In this document: in pieces, positions 35,419-45,156 of the stretch | How the letters are laid out: each line of letters begins with the position of its first letter | How positions within the stretch are numbered: position 1 is the stretch's first letter | DNA from: Blastobasis lacticolella | Lineage: Eukaryota; Arthropoda; Insecta; Lepidoptera; Blastobasidae | Length of the DNA stretch: 64,000 nucleotides | Assembly (NCBI GenBank): GCA_905147135.1 | Contig: LR990049.1 | Location: 19,981,428-20,045,427, forward strand | Direction of reading: 5' to 3' | The notes under the pieces: model-generated | Database searches by the model: none | The model's input: the letters and a program-made list of their open reading frames with translations, nothing else | Told to the model about the DNA's origin: nothing | Program-made: the position numbers and the translations under genes

Positions 35419-35634
35419 TGTACAAAGTACAGCATGTATTCTGCGCACGCAGCAATAACACAACATAACAACATTTTATTATAATTAACATAGCGCTATT
35501 TTTGTATCAGTACTTACACGGACGCCTAGCCGCGTGGTACTCCTTATTAAGCAATAAACCAAGTCGTCGGATATTAGCCTTATCATTTATAATCAAAGCA
35601 TCCAAGAAGTGTGTGGTAGCAAGAAACCCATACA
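35419..35634 (+). repeat. 5' LTR of the BEL/Pao element
   Basis: TGTACAAAGTACAGCATG start and AACCCATACA end. It holds an AATAAA at 35553-35558 and a TATA-like TTTTATTATAATTAAC stretch. Identical to 45992-46207. Confidence 0.95.
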
Positions 35635-35643
35635 TCTTCTTTA

Positions 35644-35656
35644 TGGTCCTTCGAGC
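35644..35656 (+). other. Primer-binding site, tRNA-Tyr type
   Basis: TGGTCCTTCGAGC lies nine bases after the LTR. It is complementary to the 3' end of a tRNA with acceptor strand CCTTCGA, which is typical of eukaryotic tRNA-Tyr (established knowledge). Complementarity extends for 13 bases. Confidence 0.7.
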
Positions 35657-35859
35657 ATCAAGACAATCAACACCTACGTGATAACACGCCACTTCTCAAG
35701 TGAGTAGGCGAATATCATCGCATCAATCTCTTACTATCACTGAGAGAAGGTCATCAACATCAATCAAGCAATCAAGTTTATATCAAGTATCAAGTAATCA
35801 AGTTTATATCAAGTATCAAGTAGTATATCCAGTGAATAATAATATCAAGTTAACATAAA

Positions 35860-36309
35860 ATGAGTCTGACAAACATGGAAGACCTCATCCAAACACAACA
35901 AGATATTACGGCAGAGATGGAGAAGCTTTTATCAAATTTCAAGAAGGACGGCCCTAGCCGTAGAACAACAACATACATCAATCAACGCGTAAGAATCCTT
36001 GATCAATACTGGGAGGAGTTCAAGTCCAACCATGAAGCATTAAAACAATTTGAAGCAAGTGATCATCCGTACTTCACGAAAAAATGTTATCAAGACGCAA
36101 TGGAATTTTACCAAAAAACCCGTAAGTACATCATAAGCAATAAAATAACAGAAGGGTCGAAAATAGCAAGCACGCCTCGCGCGGAAGCCCCCGCTAGCCT
36201 AGCTCGCGCGGAAGTCCCCGTGGTGGCAGATCAAACTAAGCCGGTGGAAACGAAACAACAATATTTTGCGAAACATCAAGAGGTAATTCCAGCAAGAACG
36301 AAGAACTGA
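35860..36309 (+). CDS. gag: BEL/Pao gag, N-terminal part
   Basis: Starts at a real ATG (MSLTNMEDLIQTQQDITAEM) and runs 149 codons in frame 1. It encodes the helical N-terminus of BEL-type Gag that packages the element RNA (family knowledge). The C-terminal part is low-complexity (AEAPASLARAEVP). The frame ends at 36309. The continuation of Gag is open in the -1 frame from 36240, so 36240-36309 is read in both frames. No canonical slippery heptamer is visible in the overlap, which favours a one-base mutation over programmed frameshifting, though this is not proven. Confidence 0.85.
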   Translation: MSLTNMEDLIQTQQDITAEMEKLLSNFKKDGPSRRTTTYINQRVRILDQYWEEFKSNHEALKQFEASDHPYFTKKCYQDAMEFYQKTRKYIISNKITEGSKIASTPRAEAPASLARAEVPVVADQTKPVETKQQYFAKHQEVIPARTKN

Positions 36310-39263
36310 TTCGGAAGCAAAAGAGCAATTTTAAGGCTTTCTTACGTACCATCAATAATTTAAATTTAGAAGATATCTCCGATAAATGGGAATTTGAAGA
36401 CGTTTTGAAAACATTACAATCAAGATGGGCAGCAATTGACTCCCTTCACTGGGAGATCGACAGCGAAATGTTTGAAGAAAACTGGGATTATGAGCATGAA
36501 TTTTTTACCTACGAAAAAATGTTTTATAATACGAAAAAAGCTATCAACAATAAAATGTGGGCCACATCTAACCGCGAGCAAATCACGCCGAAAATGGATG
36601 TACCTACATTTCACGGAAATTATCATCAGTGGATTTCCTTCAAGGACTTGTTCGTGGAAACAATTCATCGAAACAACCTCATGTCTAGAGCGCAAAAAAT
36701 GCAATTTTTAAAAAGCAAGTTAAGGGGTGAAGCAGAGAAAATTGTACAACATCTTCATATCAGTTCGGAGAATTATGATGCCTGCTGGGAACTGCTGAAT
36801 CACAGATATAATAACAAGAAATTAATATTCAGTACACATGTCAACACGCTCTTAACTCTTCCTAATATGCAGCATCAATCATCAGATCAAGTGAAAAAAA
36901 TGCACGATACAATCAACGAGTGTTTGAACGCAATCGGCAACCTTGGAGTCAATATATCAACATGGGACCCATTGGTTGTACATATTATGGCGCAGAAGAT
37001 GGATTCAGACACGCACAATGAATACATAACATCATTAAGCAAACCAAGGGAGTTACCAACCCTTCATGACCTCCTTAAATTCCTGGAAAACAAGTTTACG
37101 TCTCTGGAATCTACACGACGAAAACAGCAACCCAATACTCAGCAAAAATCTATCGCATTTCAACAAAAATCAGCGCCATATTTTAAATACCAGAAACCAA
37201 ATAATTTCAATCGAATATTTCAAAGCAATCAACAATCGCAAGTTTCACAAGCAGAAACTACAAACAACAAAATATATAATTGCCCAATATGCAAAGAAAA
37301 GCACGGCATTTATTATTGCAAAGAATTCCAGAAGATGTCTCCGATTACAAAGTACAAAACTATCTCACAACTCCAATTATGCCAGAACTGCCTTTTTAAT
37401 CATAATGGAAAAACATGTTATTCGACGAAACGATGCCGCGAATGCAACGGAGCACATAACACGATATTACATGAAACCTTTGAGAACTTGAGCGCGTTCC
37501 GTGCCGCCGCCGCTTTGCCTACCACTCCACGAACAAGCGAGCAAAATCAGCACTCTCACGTGTCGCAGCAAGGCGACATTCCAGAAATCCTCTTGGCAAC
37601 AGCAATTATCCGTGTGCAGACCAGCGACGGATCCTATATTACGATGCGTGCCCTCATCGATCAAGGGTCACAGCTCTCACTTATAACAGAAAAGGCATCT
37701 CAACGCCTTTCATTGCCGAGAATTAGATGCAAGGGAGTTATATCTGGAGTCGGCATGAAAGAAAGCAACAGTAAAGGACGTATCACGATCAACTGCCAGT
37801 CCATCAACGAAGCATACACATTTAATACAGATGCCGTGATTATGAAGAGTCTTATAAAACATTTACCTAATTATTCATTCTCAAGACCATCATGGCAGCA
37901 TTTAGACAACATTAACCTAGCCGATCCTGACTTCAATATCAGTCGCCCCGTCGATATTCTCTTGGGTGCCGACGTATACAGCAAAATTATTTTGGAAGGC
38001 ATCTGCAGATCAAATCAATCTTCGCCAGTCGCTCAACAGACGCGCCTGGGTTGGATTTTATGCGGCAGCGTCAACACCCTACAATGCAATGTCGTATTAA
38101 ATAACATGGACAGCATCGAAAAATTCTGGGAAATTGAGGACATATCTGAAGACACAACCTTATCATTGGAAGATCAAAGATGCATTCAATTCTATCAAGA
38201 AACAACAAAACGACTCGAAGATGGCAGATACGAAGTACGATTACCTCTAAAACCTAACTTTGAGCAAGAGTTGGGATCTTCGAAGCAAAAAGCGATCGCA
38301 CAATTCCTTCAACTGGAACGCAAATTAAGCAAGCAACTCCGCGTGTCAACAGAATATAAAAAATTCATCAATGAATATAAGGCGCTAGGACACATGAACC
38401 TGTGTACCGAGAATTCGCAGCCCGACTTCTATCTACCGCACCATTGCGTTATTCGAGACTCGTCCGAGACTACGTCACTGCGCGTCGTTTACAACGGATC
38501 GCAATACACTACAAGCGGGAAAAGTTTGAACGATTTAATGTACACTGGCCCAAACCTGCAACAAGACCTTCAAAACTTAATATTAAAATGGAGACAGTAT
38601 CCAGTGGACTTCACAGCAGATATCGAGAAGATGTTCAGACAGATTTGGGTACATGAAGCAGATCAAAAATTCCAAAAAATCATATGGCGTGATTCTCCAC
38701 ATCATCTTCTCCAAGAGTACCAACTCACCACTGTCACATACGGCACCAAGGCCGCACCCTTTTTGGCTATGATGACATTAAAACAGTTAGCAAGAGACGA
38801 GCAATATAAATATCCAACAAGCGAAGCGCCGCGCGTGATAGAAGAGTCATTTTACATGGACGACTTATTACGTGGAAGTTACTCTATTGAACAAGCGAAA
38901 ATAATACAGCAAGAATTAATCACTATTTTAAAATCTGGCGGCTTCAATCTAAGAAAGTGGGCAAGCAACTCACAAGAAATATTAGAAGGAGTACATACAA
39001 CTGAAACACATGAAAATTTTGAGTTTCGATATGCAGGGTCTACAAAAACTTTAGGCCTACATTGGAACCCACAACAAGATCAATTTACTTTCACCGCCAA
39101 ACTAGAAGACACTTCCTGTGAAAACATAACGAAACGAGCATTATTGTCGAATATTTCGAAGAATTTTGATCCCCTGGGATGGCTGACTCCAGTTACAACG
39201 AAATTAAAATTGTTGTTCCAACAAGTATGGGAAGCAAATTTAGACTGGGCGAACAAAAATTAA
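36240..39263 (+). CDS. pol: BEL/Pao gag-pol: Gag C-terminus, protease, reverse transcriptase
   Basis: The open frame starts at 36240 without an ATG; the first usable alternative codon is a TTG at 36405 (residue numbers below count from there). A DUF1759-type Gag region covers about residues 60-220. Zinc-knuckle-like Cys clusters start at residue 293 (CPICKEKHGIYYC) and continue with CQNC and CRECNGAHN. The A17-type aspartic protease has its active-site motif DQGS at 419. The RT domain covers about 640-880 with FTADIEKMFRQIWVHE and the catalytic YMDD at 817-820. The frame ends within the RT connection at LDWANKN, exactly where the CR1-like insert begins. RNase H and integrase are therefore cut off. 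Confidence 0.9.
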   Translation, partial: AGGNETTIFCETSRGNSSKNEELIRKQKSNFKAFLRTINNLNLEDISDKWEFEDVLKTLQSRWAAIDSLHWEIDSEMFEENWDYEHEFFTYEKMFYNTKKAINNKMWATSNREQITPKMDVPTFHGNYHQWISFKDLFVETIHRNNLMSRAQKMQFLKSKLRGEAEKIVQHLHISSENYDACWELLNHRYNNKKLIFSTHVNTLLTLPNMQHQSSDQVKKMHDTINECLNAIGNLGVNISTWDPLVVHIMAQKMDSDTHNEYITSLSKPRELPTLHDLLKFLENKFTSLESTRRKQQPNTQQKSIAFQQKSAPYFKYQKPNNFNRIFQSNQQSQVSQAETTNNKIYNCPICKEKHGIYYCKEFQKMSPITKYKTISQLQLCQNCLFNHNGKTCYSTKRCRECNGAHNTILHETFENLSAFRAAAALPTTPRTSEQNQHSHVSQQGDIPEILLATAIIRVQTSDGSYITMRALIDQGSQLSLITEKASQRLSLPRIRCKGVISGVGMKESNSKGRITINCQSINEAYTFNTDAVIMKSLIKHLPNYSFSRPSWQHLDNINLADPDFNISRPVDILLGADVYSKIILEGICRSNQSSPVAQQTRLGWILCGSVNTLQCNVVLNNMDSIEKFWEIEDISEDTTLSLEDQRCIQFYQETTKRLEDGRYEVRLPLKPNFEQELGSSKQKAIAQFLQLERKLSKQLRVSTEYKKFINEYKALGHMNLCTENSQPDFYLPHHCVIRDSSETTSLRVVYNGSQYTTSGKSLNDLMYTGPNLQQDLQNLILKWRQYPVDFTADIEKMFRQIWVHEADQKFQKIIWRDSPHHLLQEYQLTTVTYGTKAAPFLAMMTLKQLARDEQYKYPTSEAPRVIEESFYMDDLLRGSYSIEQAKIIQQELITILKSGGFNLRKWASNSQEILEGVHTTETHENFEFRYAGSTKTLGLHWNPQQDQFTFTAKLEDTSCENITKRALLSNISKNFDPLGWLTPVTTKLKLLFQQVWEANLDWANKN

Positions 39264-39408
39264 CTTATTTATTTATTTATTTATTTATTTATTCCACAAA
39301 CTTTACAGTCATACAGTTTAAGAACTAATTACACTGCAAACTTAATATTAGATATATCTTAAGATAGTACAAGTATATAGTATAACAAAAAATATAATTT
39401 CATATTAC

Positions 39409-42321
39409 TCATCCATTCATCGTCTCACAGAACCTCAAGCACTCCCTACACACATCCGCCCATCTACTCGCAAAAACATCACATTCAGGCGCCGATGCCA
39501 GAAGCGAATTCAGCAAAGTTAACGCTCGAATGAGAGGTGCGCTGGCGCGCGACACAGTCCGAGCCGCAGGGGCCGCGAAGATATTATGCTGGCGAGGTCT
39601 CAGCAATAGCCTAGAGATATGCGGAACGGAAAGTCTCACAACCCGAGCAACGAGCTCCATGCAGTCCGAGTCCCCACGCAAAATACGGCACACAAAAATA
39701 AGCAGGCCAGCATTACGCCTTACTTCTAGAGAATTAAATTGTAGTATCCCCAGCAGGAACTTAGTTGGGTACAAAAATGGGTAATACCCGTACATTTTCT
39801 TGTAAAGAAAACGCAGGAACGCCTTTTGAATTTTCTCTAGAAGTAAAGCGTAAGTACTCTCATGAGGATTCCACACAACAGACGCAAACTCTAGTTTGCT
39901 TCTTACTAACGCCATATAAATAAGCTTCAATGCACCAGGATCGTCAAAATCTCGGGCATTCCTAATCACAAAGCCTAACCTTTTGTAACAGCTAGTAGCC
40001 ATAGAAGTCATATGGTCATGAAAATTTAGTCTAGTGTCAAAAGTCACTCCTAAATCCCTTACTGTAGTAACCCGCTCGATAGGCATGCCACTCAGCACAT
40101 ACTGGGCAACCACAGGATTTTTAGCTCTGCTATAGGACATGACACTGCATTTGGCTGGGTTGAAGCTGAGCTTATTGTCGATGCTCCATTGCAATAGGGA
40201 GTCAATATCACGCTGCAACGCAGCACAATCACCCATATCATTAATAGGGCAGATGACCTTTAGATCATCGGCGTATATTAAACTTTGGGACGAAATAAGG
40301 ACTCCATCTAGGTTGTTTATCATAATTCCAAAAAGTAATGGTCCCAATATCGACCCCTGACTAACACCGGAACGAGTGTGATAAGTGTCCGAAATGAAGC
40401 ATCCATGACGAACATACTGCTGCCTGTCACACATATAACTTGCGAATAGTTTTAGGAGATTTGGAGAAAAACCCATTGCACAAAGCTTACTCAACAGGAT
40501 GTCGTTATCGACCCGATCGAAAGCCTTTTTAAAATCAAAATATACAACGTCAACCTGGGTACCGCGGTCAAGGTGATCCGATATAATATCTACCAAAGTA
40601 AGAAGATTGGTGTTGACCGAGCGTTTTGAACGAAACCCGTGCTGACAATCGGATAAGTACGGTTTGATCTGCCATGAAATTTCCTTGTGTAGGATGGATT
40701 CATACATTTTAGCAGGAGCCGAAGAACTAGCTATAGGCCGATAATTCTCGACACTAGAGGGATTACCAGACTTAAGGATAGGAGTGACACACGTAGTCTT
40801 CCAACAAGTTGGGTACACACCGGTTGCGAGTGACAGGTTTAGAATAAAACATAAGGGGTTCTTTAGAAAATCTTTACATCCCTTTAACATAAATGCCGGC
40901 ACTTTATCAGGCCCAACACTTTTGGATTTCAGCCCACTGATGCTGACCTCAATATCTGCCACTGTAATTTCTCCTATACTGACATGACCAGCTGACGTAT
41001 TAGTGTTCGAGTTTACCGAATCGATATCAAGAGTTGGAGAGTCAGGCAAGAATACACTTGAGAAAAATGACGAAAACGCCTGGGCAGCCCTACTGCCAGT
41101 ATGATCTTCCCCCGCGTAAGAAACCTTAGTCTCAAATCCAGCTTTGGATCTGAGGCTGTTTATATGTTGCCAAAAAGCACGCGGGTCACTTTTAATTTTC
41201 GATTGTACACTACGAATGTAATATGTATAAGAAAGAGAGGTTCGCTTCTTAATATCAGATCTGAGGCGCGAAAATTGCTTATAGTATTCCGGATCTCCAC
41301 TTGCCTTCCATTTGCGATGGATGACTGCTTTGCATCTAATGTCGCGAATCAAGTCAGCAGAGAACCAGACAGGATATGTTCTACTAGTTTTACGAGATCT
41401 ATTCTTTTTAGGTATACATTGATCGAAAAGATTATATAAAATACTATAAAAAGCCGTTACAGACTCGTCTACATCTCCAGCAAGATAAACCTCATCCCAG
41501 GAGACATAAGAGAAAAGCCGATACAAAAGCGCATAATCACCCCTCGCAAAGTTCCAGTCATCACAAGAGTCAATGTTACTTGGCTCAATGGTGACGGAAC
41601 CCCCCCGACCAGTCACTGAATCGAGAGTAACGGCAATATCCAGAGGAGGGTGGTAAGCATCTCGATGCGGTACCAAACCATCGCCTTCGATCTCAGATAC
41701 TTTGCCATGACGAGCGCGCTCAGACACCAGCACCACATCTAACTTTCCTCCATACATATTTAACACATCATTCTTCTCAATCAAACCACAAACCGAGAGA
41801 AAATAACAATAATAGCTCATAATATCGCTAGATCTATATCTTGGGTTCAAATTGAGGTCACCCATTATAATAATATTACACTTTAAACTACCTATTATTG
41901 ACTCAACTTTCGTGAACCAATTCATATACTCCTCCATAGAAGCACGTGGATTTATGTACACTACACAGATATAGCACCATTGATTATCAATAGTGCATAA
42001 AGCCCAAAGATCTTCACCGTCAGTTGTCTCCAAATCCGTGCGGCGGGTAAGTCCGATGCCAGGGCGAGCGGCCAACAGCACTCCTCCGCCACCACCGGTA
42101 GAACGATCACGACGCAATATACTCCAGCCGTCGCTCGCTATCTCCGAGTTTCCAACTGATTCATTTAAAAATGATTCGGTAACAGCCACTATGTCATAAC
42201 TGGAAGCCAACAACTCCTGCTTGAAAAATCCCAGCTTAGTATTGAGGCCCCTAACATTTTGATATGCTAAGGCAATCTTCGCTCCATTAGTTTTTGAGGT
42301 GCTGCTCAGTACGCGCTCCAA
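39409..42321 (-). CDS. CR1-like ORF2: endonuclease-reverse transcriptase
   Basis: 970 codons from a TTG; the open frame extends to 42411 with no ATG. The first in-frame ATG is residue 129, inside the endonuclease. The AP-type endonuclease covers about 14-230 and keeps its key residues: YQNVRG (20-25), VTES, MGDLNLN (153-159) and YHPPL (223-227). The RT covers about 450-740 with FDFKKAFDRVD (595-605), SGVSQGSILGPLLF (651-664) and YADD (683-686). A C-terminal region with SKLEFASVVWNPHES follows. These enzymes nick the target and copy RNA by target-primed reverse transcription (family knowledge). No stops or frameshifts occur. The start mechanism is unclear: reinitiation after ORF1, or a lost AUG. 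Confidence 0.92.
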   Translation of the reverse strand: MERVLSSTSKTNGAKIALAYQNVRGLNTKLGFFKQELLASSYDIVAVTESFLNESVGNSEIASDGWSILRRDRSTGGGGGVLLAARPGIGLTRRTDLETTDGEDLWALCTIDNQWCYICVVYINPRASMEEYMNWFTKVESIIGSLKCNIIIMGDLNLNPRYRSSDIMSYYCYFLSVCGLIEKNDVLNMYGGKLDVVLVSERARHGKVSEIEGDGLVPHRDAYHPPLDIAVTLDSVTGRGGSVTIEPSNIDSCDDWNFARGDYALLYRLFSYVSWDEVYLAGDVDESVTAFYSILYNLFDQCIPKKNRSRKTSRTYPVWFSADLIRDIRCKAVIHRKWKASGDPEYYKQFSRLRSDIKKRTSLSYTYYIRSVQSKIKSDPRAFWQHINSLRSKAGFETKVSYAGEDHTGSRAAQAFSSFFSSVFLPDSPTLDIDSVNSNTNTSAGHVSIGEITVADIEVSISGLKSKSVGPDKVPAFMLKGCKDFLKNPLCFILNLSLATGVYPTCWKTTCVTPILKSGNPSSVENYRPIASSSAPAKMYESILHKEISWQIKPYLSDCQHGFRSKRSVNTNLLTLVDIISDHLDRGTQVDVVYFDFKKAFDRVDNDILLSKLCAMGFSPNLLKLFASYMCDRQQYVRHGCFISDTYHTRSGVSQGSILGPLLFGIMINNLDGVLISSQSLIYADDLKVICPINDMGDCAALQRDIDSLLQWSIDNKLSFNPAKCSVMSYSRAKNPVVAQYVLSGMPIERVTTVRDLGVTFDTRLNFHDHMTSMATSCYKRLGFVIRNARDFDDPGALKLIYMALVRSKLEFASVVWNPHESTYALLLEKIQKAFLRFLYKKMYGYYPFLYPTKFLLGILQFNSLEVRRNAGLLIFVCRILRGDSDCMELVARVVRLSVPHISRLLLRPRQHNIFAAPAARTVSRASAPLIRALTLLNSLLASAPECDVFASRWADVCRECLRFCETMNG

Positions 42322-42448
42322 CTGTGGGCCCTTGGGCTCTACGAAATAACCAAGTTTTAACTCTTGCGTTATCGGGCCAGACTTCTGGAGACAGACATAA
42401 ATCGTAAAACTTCACAGGAACAGTCAGCTTGTATGACTTGTAGTCACC

Positions 42449-43519
42449 TCAAGACTTGAGCTCCTCCACAAAACAGCTTCCCCCAGAACACAACTGCTGC
42501 AGGTAGCTTTTTACCTCCTCTGCCCCTGATGACATATTCCACAGATGAATATGCTTACGATGTTCGACGGCTTTCAATGTGGTGACGCTAGGCCCGGCAG
42601 TGCACCGAACCGAACTAAAACGCTTAGGCCTTTTGTGACTCACACGTACCCACGCATCTTGGGACTCTGAAAGAACCGTTCCCGCCTCAGTCCCGACGTC
42701 ATATCTGGAATCCCGCTGAACTGGAACATCAGATGCTACGCCTAGGAGATCCTGTTTTCCGGGTTGGACACTGTTTACCACCTCTGAAGTGACCTCCGAA
42801 GTATTTATAGTCAAACGGGAGTCGGTCCCTTCCGAAAGTGACTTTTTCAGCCCCTGCTTCTCATGCATTTTTGCAACCCCTTTCCCCATAATCGGCACCA
42901 CATCCTCAACGACCACATTACCGGCATCATGAAAACAGCGACACCGGCCCTCAAGTGCAACCTCGACATCCCGGAGGCGCTGGTTGGTAATATCCAATTT
43001 ATTTGTACAGTTAGTAAGGGCATCATGGTAGCGAGCGATAGTAGATACAGCGTCCGTGAGCTGCTCAGTCAGTAACATCATTCGCTCCCGCAGGACCTGC
43101 ATCTCCAGTGACACAATGTCCTCGTTAAGCGAACTATTGGCCGTTGTAGGAACATCCGGAGCGCGCTGGTGCGCCACAATACCTTGGCTCGGCAGCGCCA
43201 CACCACAATCGCCACGCGCACCCCCGGGCACAGTATCACTGGAAGCCAGAACAGCATGATTGGGCGGCATAGTAGTAGGAGTGGGTTTTCTATGCATGAT
43301 ATTCTTTAATGTTGTCGGTGTACCGACAGGAGTGTCGTAGTTACGCGCCCCTCTTTTCGGAGCAGCGCTACATTCAGGGCAAACCCAAGCCTCCATTACA
43401 ACATTGCTAATAGTTATATTGCAGCACTCCAGATGGTACATTCTACTACACTCCGCTATCTTGCATTGGAGAAATTCCTCACCCGGCATCAAACCCCGCT
43501 GGCATCCAGAGCAATTCAT
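42449..43519 (-). CDS. CR1-like ORF1 with PHD-type zinc finger
   Basis: I place the start at the ATG at 43519 (MNCSGCQRGLMPGEEF), giving 356 residues; the frame is open further upstream only with a GTG. Residues 3-51 form a C4HC3 PHD-like finger (CSGC, CKIAEC, HLECC, CPEC), as known in ORF1 of insect CR1-clade elements. Residues about 130-195 (LEMQVLRERMMLLTEQL and following) look like a coiled coil. The remainder is polar. ORF1 proteins bind element RNA (family knowledge). The stop at 42449 is 34 bases before the ORF2 frame opens, consistent with coupled translation. Confidence 0.85.
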   Translation of the reverse strand: MNCSGCQRGLMPGEEFLQCKIAECSRMYHLECCNITISNVVMEAWVCPECSAAPKRGARNYDTPVGTPTTLKNIMHRKPTPTTMPPNHAVLASSDTVPGGARGDCGVALPSQGIVAHQRAPDVPTTANSSLNEDIVSLEMQVLRERMMLLTEQLTDAVSTIARYHDALTNCTNKLDITNQRLRDVEVALEGRCRCFHDAGNVVVEDVVPIMGKGVAKMHEKQGLKKSLSEGTDSRLTINTSEVTSEVVNSVQPGKQDLLGVASDVPVQRDSRYDVGTEAGTVLSESQDAWVRVSHKRPKRFSSVRCTAGPSVTTLKAVEHRKHIHLWNMSSGAEEVKSYLQQLCSGGSCFVEELKS

Positions 43520-43705
43520 GGCAGCAAAAATAACAGAAAGCTCAAAGCAAAGCGAAAATATAACATATAAGTAAAGGGCGTACACAGCAAAGCAACAGCG
43601 GGACGGCGCGGCGGCGGCGCAGCGAACCGGTTGCGCGCACAGCGACGCGGAGCGATGACGTCACCTGCGCGCTCGATGTAAACGACAAATTCGCCGGGCA
43701 CGGCA

Positions 43706-43785
43706 AGTGCGCGATAGCGCAGTGGTTATATCGCAACAACTTGCACCACGGTGACACCGGGTTCGAATCCGCTCCGAAGGAATAG
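43706..43785 (+). repeat. tRNA-like segment with A and B boxes
   Basis: ATAGCGCAGTGG resembles an A box and GGGTTCGAATCC is a perfect B box. The T stem after the box pairs only at two positions and no convincing anticodon arm forms, so this is not a functional tRNA. It is more likely a SINE head, or part of the 5' region of the CR1-like element. Confidence 0.6.
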
Positions 43786-43995
43786 GCGTTTTTTTTCCAA
43801 GTAATGCGCCTCCTCAACACCACACTAGTTATCCCGCTCTAAGACCGCCCAGTGGGCGTGAACAACAGGTAACAACTTCACAAGAGGAACAAGGAATCAC
43901 AAAATACAGTTTATCACCAATCACAGTAAAGTTAAAAAAATAATTCGCAATAGTTCACAACAACAAACACGTCTAACGGTAGTGGCGACCGCGAC

Positions 43996-45156
43996 GCGAC
44001 TTATGAAGAGTTTACTACCCTTCTAACACAATTGGAAGCAACATTAAACTCCAGGCCGCTCTGTACTATAACTGAAGATCCTGATAATCTGGATTATTTG
44101 ACCCCATCACATTTTCTTGCTAGCGGACCAACTTTAACAATATTAGATACCGAAAAGGATGAAAGGACGAGATGGGAATTTACACAACGCATTTTTAAAG
44201 ACATATGGCGAAGATGGCGTGAAGAATATTTAACACAACTCTCAGCAAGATCAAAATGGAAGTCGCCTACGGAAAATATAAAAGTTGACGACGTAGTAAT
44301 TATCAACGACGCCAATCTGCCACCAGGAAAGTGGTCTATGGGACGAGTAGTGGAACTACACCCCGGAAAGGATGGTTACGTCAGAGTAGTGACGTTAAAA
44401 ACCAAAAATGGGCTCCTAAAACGGCCTGTGATCAAACTGTCTAAACTACCAGTGAACGAGCAAGAATTTAATTATCAAGAAAAAGCAAAACATTGTACCA
44501 AGAAGCGAGAGCAATCAAGTTTGAAGACAATTCTGCTCACTTTAATGTACTTTATGACACTTCTAACAAACTGCTGCTGTCATCAAATCACAGCTCTTAA
44601 TAGCAACCAATCTATGTATCTCGACAAAATGGCAAATTTACAAATCATACGAGATGAATGGAATGTCATAATTTATTATGATTTAAACCCTTACTGGGAA
44701 GGGACATCAGCCTACATAAAATACGCTCGACATTTAGACTACATCTGTAGTAAAATAAAAAACATAACAAATTGTGAAGTTATCATGCTACAAACACAAC
44801 ATAAATTCTCCGAACTCGAGCACTATAATGAAGTATTACTGCATCATCACTCTATAACGCGGCGCAGGCGCGGCCTTATCAACGCTGTGGGCAGCGTCGC
44901 GCGGAGCCTTTTCGGAGTATTGGACGAACAATTCGCAGAACAATACAGCAAGGACATTGATCTAATCAAGCTGAACCAAAAACATATTCAATTACTGTGG
45001 AAGAACCAGACTTCAATCGTGGAAGCGGAATTTAATTTACTAAAGAGAACACAAGAAGCAATAAATAACCTATCTAATTTATTTAATCACCACATATCAA
45101 ATTTAGATAAAGCTATAAACATTAAGCACAGAAGTAAACACAATAGAATGGACTAA
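43996..45156 (+). pseudogene. Integrase C-terminus fused in frame to env-like gene, first part
   Basis: The frame is open from about 43981. BEL integrase C-terminal sequence starts at TYEEFTTLLTQLEATLNSRP and continues through LTPSHFLASGP and a KVDDVVIINDANLPPGKW block; the DDE core is absent. With no intervening stop, an env-like section follows from an ATG at 44545 with a hydrophobic signal-like stretch. A tetra-Arg furin-type site at 44860-44871 is followed by a Gly-rich hydrophobic segment. This layout is known for insect retroelement Env and baculovirus F-type fusion proteins (family knowledge). The frame stops at 45156 because of a frameshift near 45125-45150. The gene is broken and not expected to yield a complete glycoprotein. 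Confidence 0.75.

Larger units (their letters stand above)
39264..43990 (-). mobile_element. CR1-like non-LTR retrotransposon inside the BEL/Pao element
   Basis: Antisense to the host element. Its 3' end is an (AAAT)n tail at 39267-39293, its 5' end near 43990. It encodes ORF1 (PHD-type finger) and ORF2 (endonuclease-RT), both uninterrupted, followed by a 3' UTR of about 115 bases. The upstream region from 43520 to 43990 is GC-rich near ORF1 (43600-43680) and includes a tRNA-like segment. No target duplication is visible. The host element's sequence does not resume where it left off, so the insertion is associated with a deletion. Confidence 0.85.

Noticed and set aside
36240..36309. Programmed -1 frameshift site between gag and pol
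   Set aside because: No canonical slippery heptamer in the correct frame and no obvious downstream stem. Kept only as a possibility in the findings.
43706..43785. tRNA gene candidate with perfect GGTTCGAATCC
   Set aside because: T stem and anticodon arm do not pair properly, so I treat it as a tRNA-like repeat.
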